Made by a program: the position numbers and the translations under genes. From the NCBI RefSeq assembly GCF_004341245.1, contig NZ_SLWY01000011.1, positions 124,001-188,000 of the forward strand: a stretch of DNA of 64,000 bases. The letters run 5' to 3'. This stretch comes from Plasticicumulans lactativorans. GTDB lineage: Bacteria > Pseudomonadota > Gammaproteobacteria > Competibacterales > Competibacteraceae. Under the pieces are notes generated by a model that saw nothing but the letters and a program-made list of their open reading frames with translations, did no database searches and had not been told where the DNA came from. This document shows positions 61,182 to 64,000 of the stretch, one piece after another; the stretch's first letter is position 1, and the number at the start of each line of letters is the position of its first letter.

Positions 61182-62450
61182 TCAGCACAGGCCTTCGAAG
61201 GGCTCGACGTCGACCAGGTCGCCGGGGGCGCCCCCGGCACAGGCCGTCGGCAGCACGATGAAGCAGTCGGCGCGGCTGATCGAACTCAGGATGCCCGAGC
61301 CCTGCTCGCCGGTCGGGCGCACGCCGAGGCTGCCGTCGGCCGCGCGTTCGAGCACGCCGCGCTGGAACTCGACGCGGCCCGGGCGCTTCTTCACCGCCGC
61401 CAGCAGCGGCACCCGCACCCGTACCGGCGCGGTCGCGCTCTGCCCCATCATCCGCCGCAGCGCCGGCTGCACGAACTGGTAGAAGGTCACCACCACCGAG
61501 ACCGGGTTGCCCGGCAGGCCGAAGAACACCGCGTCGCCGATGCGGCCGAAGGCGAGCGGCCGGCCGGGCTTCATCGCGATCTTCCAGAAGTCGATGTGGC
61601 CGAGCGCACCGAGGATCTCCTTGACGAAATCGGCCTCGCCGACCGACACCCCGCCCGAGCTGATCACCGCATCGGCGCAGGCCGCGGCCTCGCGGAACGC
61701 CGTGCGCAGCGCGGCCGCGTCGTCGCGCACCACGCCCATGTCGATCAGCTCCACGCCGAGGCGCGTCAGCAGGCCGTGGAGCGAGTAGCGGTTGCTGTCA
61801 TAGACGCAGCCGGCGTCGAGCGCTTCGCCGATCGAGCGCAGTTCGTCGCCGGTGGAGAAGAACGCCACGCGCAGGCGCCGCCGCACCGTGACCTCGGCCA
61901 GGCCGAGCGAGGCGAGCACGCCGAGATCGGCCGGGGCGAGGCGGCGCCCGGCGGCGAGCACGGTCGCACCGCGCGGCAGGTCCTCGCCCGCCAGGCGGAT
62001 GTTCTGCCCGGCGCGATGACCGCTGCCGATGCGCACCTCTTCGCCATCGCGCAGCGCGGCCTCCTGCATCACCACGCAGTCGGCGCCGGCCGGCAGCACG
62101 CCGCCGGTCATGATGCGCACCGCCTCGCCGGCGCCGAGGGTGCCGTCCCAGGCCGCGCCGGCGAGCGCGGTGCCGACCACGCGCAGGCTCACGCTGCCGC
62201 CCGCCGGCAGGTCGGCGGCGCGCACCGCGTAGCCGTCCATCGCCGAGTTGGCGTGCGCGGGCACGTCCGCCGGCGCGATCACGTCGGCGGCGAGCACCCG
62301 GCCGAGCGCGGCGCGCAGCGCCACGCGCTCGCAGCCGGCCACCGGGGCGACGACGGCGTCGATGCGCGCCAGCGCCTCCTCCACGCCGAGCGCGTGCGGG
62401 TCATAGTCGTCGCAGCAGCTCGGCTGCGGGTCGAGGGGGGGCTGGGTCAT
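61182..62450 (-). CDS. moeA: Molybdopterin molybdotransferase MoeA
   Basis: A 422-aa enzyme inserting molybdate into adenylated molybdopterin. N-terminal motif: DVPAHANSAMDGYAVRAADL; MoeA domain: AVRIMTGGVLPAGADCVVMQE; MPT-binding domain: VAFFSTGDELRSIG, YDSNRYSL, ISSGGVSVGEADFVKEIL, KPGRPLAFG and FGLPGNPVSVVVTFYQFVQP. All are classic MoeA elements. It overlaps the mobB gene by 4 bp (ATGA), giving a mobB-moeA unit that feeds the Mo enzymes found in this window (FdhA, MsrP). Confidence 0.95.
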   Translation of the reverse strand: MTQPPLDPQPSCCDDYDPHALGVEEALARIDAVVAPVAGCERVALRAALGRVLAADVIAPADVPAHANSAMDGYAVRAADLPAGGSVSLRVVGTALAGAAWDGTLGAGEAVRIMTGGVLPAGADCVVMQEAALRDGEEVRIGSGHRAGQNIRLAGEDLPRGATVLAAGRRLAPADLGVLASLGLAEVTVRRRLRVAFFSTGDELRSIGEALDAGCVYDSNRYSLHGLLTRLGVELIDMGVVRDDAAALRTAFREAAACADAVISSGGVSVGEADFVKEILGALGHIDFWKIAMKPGRPLAFGRIGDAVFFGLPGNPVSVVVTFYQFVQPALRRMMGQSATAPVRVRVPLLAAVKKRPGRVEFQRGVLERAADGSLGVRPTGEQGSGILSSISRADCFIVLPTACAGGAPGDLVDVEPFEGLC

Positions 62451-62998
62451 GGCTGGGCTTCCGGGGTGGGCGCGGTGCGCCGGGAGGCGCAGAAATCGAG
62501 CATGAAGGCGGCGATGGCGGGGTGGTCGTCGAGCGCGTAGACCGCCACCCCTGGCGCCGGCGTCAGCGGCGCGTCGGTGGCGACGGCCAGCACGGCGGCA
62601 TCACCGGGGTAGCGGGCGGGCGCCGGCACGGCGCGCCGGCGCAGTTCGAGCGCGGGCAGCCCGGCGGTCGCGAAGCCTTCGACCAGGATCAGGTCGAGGC
62701 CCGCCGTCGGCAGCAGCGCGAGCGCATCGGCGAGCGATGCCGGCGCCGCTGCGGGGGATTCGACGATCAGCGCGGTCTGCCCGACGCCGGTGACCAGCGT
62801 GCGCGCGAGCCCGGCCTTGCGCAGTTCGTAGCTGTCCTTGCCGGGCGTGTCGACGTCGAAGGCGTCGCACGCCTGCTTGACCACCGCCACGCGCAGGCCG
62901 CCGGCGCGCAGGCGCGGCAGCACGCCACACAGCAGCGTGGTCTTGCCGACGCCGCTGGGGCCGAGGACGGCGAGCAGCGGCACCCGCGCCCCGCTCAC
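62447..62998 (-). CDS. mobB: Molybdopterin-guanine dinucleotide biosynthesis adaptor MobB
   Basis: About 183 aa. The family core is LLAVLGPSGVGKTTLLCGVL (Walker A), VAVVKQACDAFDVDTPGKDSY (DxxGKDSxxxxxAGA-like), and LILVEGFATAGLPALELRR. MobB is a GTP-binding partner of MobA in attaching GMP to molybdopterin. The start is uncertain: the frame is open to 63139, but the extra 47 residues do not resemble MobB; GTG 62998 or 62983 gives a protein of usual size. First gene of the mobB-moeA unit. Confidence 0.87.
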   Translation of the reverse strand: MSGARVPLLAVLGPSGVGKTTLLCGVLPRLRAGGLRVAVVKQACDAFDVDTPGKDSYELRKAGLARTLVTGVGQTALIVESPAAAPASLADALALLPTAGLDLILVEGFATAGLPALELRRRAVPAPARYPGDAAVLAVATDAPLTPAPGVAVYALDDHPAIAAFMLDFCASRRTAPTPEAQP

Positions 62999-63247
62999 CG
63001 GCGCGAGCTCCGCGTGGGCGAACGCTGCGTCACGCTGGCGCCGGCAGACCACCGCGCGCCCCTGCTGCCGCCCCGACGTCCGCTTCGCATCCCGCACCCC
63101 GCTCCTTGCCGTCAAAACGCCCGGCAGTGTCACGCACAATCCGCTACGCTGCCAAGCACCCTTCCGGGTCAGGGCGCGCCGCCGCCGTTGATGCTACGGC
63201 TACCCCCGTCCTGCGCCGTCCGGCCCCCGCAGCCTCCGGTGCCCGCC

Positions 63248-63739
63248 ATGTCCGACCACCTCCAGCACGCCGCCCTCGCCGCCTGGCTCGCCGAAACCGC
63301 ACCGGCATCGCTGCTCGTGCTCGACCCCGACCCGGCGACCGCGCTGCCGGCCGACTTCGCCGCGCGACACCCCGCCTGCCAGGTGCTGGCCGGCGACGCC
63401 CGCGCGCCGGCAGCGCTGGCGCGGGCCGACGCCGCGGTGCTCAGCCACGTGCTCGAACACCTCGACGCCGCGACGGCCAGGGCCCTGCTCGCGCGCGTAC
63501 GCGACCAGCTCTGCCCGGCCTGCGTGGTGCTCGTGCCGCTCGGCGCGGACTGGCCCGGCCACGCGAGCCACTGGCAGGACACCGACCTGCTCGCGCTGGG
63601 GCTGACGCTGCGCGCGCGCCTGCGCGACGACGCCGGCCGGCCGTGGGCGCTGTTCGAGTTCGCGATCGCCCGCTACAAGACCGTGCCTGACTGGCTCAAC
63701 GCGCGCTTCTGGGCGCATCCCGAACGCTGGCGCCCCTGA
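63248..63739 (+). CDS. DUF6231-like protein
   Basis: A 163-aa protein with a methyltransferase-like fold outline: LLVLDPDPATAL (motif I-like, without a Gly-rich loop), VLAGDARAPAAL, AAVLSHVLEHLDAATARALLARVRD, and a C-terminal FEFAIARYKTVPDWLNARFWAHPERW. This is similar to the small proteobacterial DUF6231 family; the lack of a proper SAM loop suggests a degenerate or non-catalytic fold. Divergent from mobB and convergent with grxD. Confidence 0.65.
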   Translation: MSDHLQHAALAAWLAETAPASLLVLDPDPATALPADFAARHPACQVLAGDARAPAALARADAAVLSHVLEHLDAATARALLARVRDQLCPACVVLVPLGADWPGHASHWQDTDLLALGLTLRARLRDDAGRPWALFEFAIARYKTVPDWLNARFWAHPERWRP

Positions 63740-63768
63740 GCGCCGCGCCGCACACCCCGCGAAAACGA

Positions 63769-63794
63769 CGATGCCCGGCGCGGGCCGGGCATCG
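63769..63794 (-). terminator. Rho-independent terminator of grxD
   Basis: An 11-bp perfect stem (63769-63779 with 63784-63794, 4-nt loop). Read on the minus strand it is followed by TCGTTTTCG, a short U-run, so it serves the glutaredoxin gene rather than the plus-strand gene, though it lies between convergent genes. Confidence 0.6.
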
Positions 63795-63820
63795 GGGCGG
63801 GCGGAAAGACGCCGCGGCGC

Positions 63821-64000
63821 TCAGCCGGCGGTGTCCTGCCCCGCGGTCGCGGTGTCGACGAGCTTCTGCAGCTCGCCGCTCTGGTAGAGCTCGAGGGTGA
63901 TGTCGCAGCCACCGACGAGCTCGCCGGCGATGTAGATCTGCGGGAAGGTCGGCCAGTCGGCGTAGCGCGGCAGGTTCTGGAAGATCTCCATGTCTTCCAG
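63821..64000 (-). CDS. grxD: Monothiol glutaredoxin (Grx4 family), C-terminal fragment
   Basis: The last 59 codons of a gene that continues past the window edge. The visible part ([45 protein letters not shown]) is the C-terminal half of Grx4-type proteins, including the glutathione-binding WPTFPQIYI and GGCDI motifs. The active-site CGFS lies outside the window. Grx4 binds a [2Fe-2S] cluster with BolA-like proteins and works in iron-sulfur trafficking. A hairpin with a U-run lies just after the stop. Confidence 0.92.
   Translation of the reverse strand: MEDMEIFQNLPRYADWPTFPQIYIAGELVGGCDITLELYQSGELQKLVDTATAGQDTAG

Overview
The window is very GC-rich, densely coded DNA from a free-living Gram-negative bacterium. 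The gene set fits the Thauera/Azoarcus/Zoogloea group of Betaproteobacteria: two short phasins, a Cys-type formate dehydrogenase operon with DUF3305/DUF3306 genes, 4-hydroxybenzoate catabolism, ornithine-lipid genes, dapC-dapD, and MsrP. The taxon is inferred from gene content only; there is no rRNA or tRNA gene in the window.

Left part (1-13.4 kb): the distal end of a branched-chain amino-acid ABC operon (livM fragment, livH, livK), an AI-2E family permease, small envelope proteins, two overlapping aspartoacylase/succinylglutamate-desuccinylase-like genes, an orphan ABC ATPase, and phasin 1. Next comes an FNR-type box that appears to drive a terminator-ended non-coding transcript. It is followed by rsmJ, an ornithine-lipid pair (olsB-olsA), an orphan GspG-like pseudopilin, an MltD-like transglycosylase and an L,D-transpeptidase.

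Middle left (13.4-29.2 kb): lysine/peptidoglycan precursor genes dapC-dapD, a PAS-GGDEF-EAL protein, an ArsC/Spx-like protein and a third aspartoacylase-like gene. Then comes the most unusual block, a minus-strand operon (25.3 to 19.1 kb) encoding two proteins that each join an N-terminal DUF4157 (eCIS-associated) domain to a separate C-terminal HExxH zincin motif, with an unknown 202-aa protein and a candidate 43-aa ORF. Beside it lies a scar of foreign DNA: a remnant of an IS3-family orfA, and a redoxin/DsbD-like membrane gene split by an in-frame amber codon. An amylosucrase follows, with all catalytic residues present.

Centre (29.2-48 kb): pcaK-pobA with a divergent AraC-type pobR; a DUF1028 protein; an AT-rich island with a lone membrane protein; then a nine-gene formate dehydrogenase operon (Fe-S and cytochrome b subunits, TorD-like chaperone, TAT peptide, lipoprotein, DUF3305/3306) divergent from fdhD. 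Alanine dehydrogenase and phasin 2 follow. The phasin 2 promoter carries a perfect 15-bp inverted repeat that is related to the one in front of phasin 1.

Right part (46.5-64 kb): tpm, small DUF genes, a two-gene RND efflux system, msrP without msrQ, uppP, an endolysin-like M15 peptidase, lexA with an SOS box touching its start codon, imuA without imuB/dnaE2, a membrane GGDEF-EAL protein overlapping a gene for a cysteine-free molybdopterin-fold protein, moeA-mobB, and the 3' end of a monothiol glutaredoxin gene. Molybdenum cofactor enzymes (Fdh, MsrP) and cofactor genes (fdhD, moeA, mobB) recur in the window, and two GGDEF-EAL proteins suggest active c-di-GMP control.
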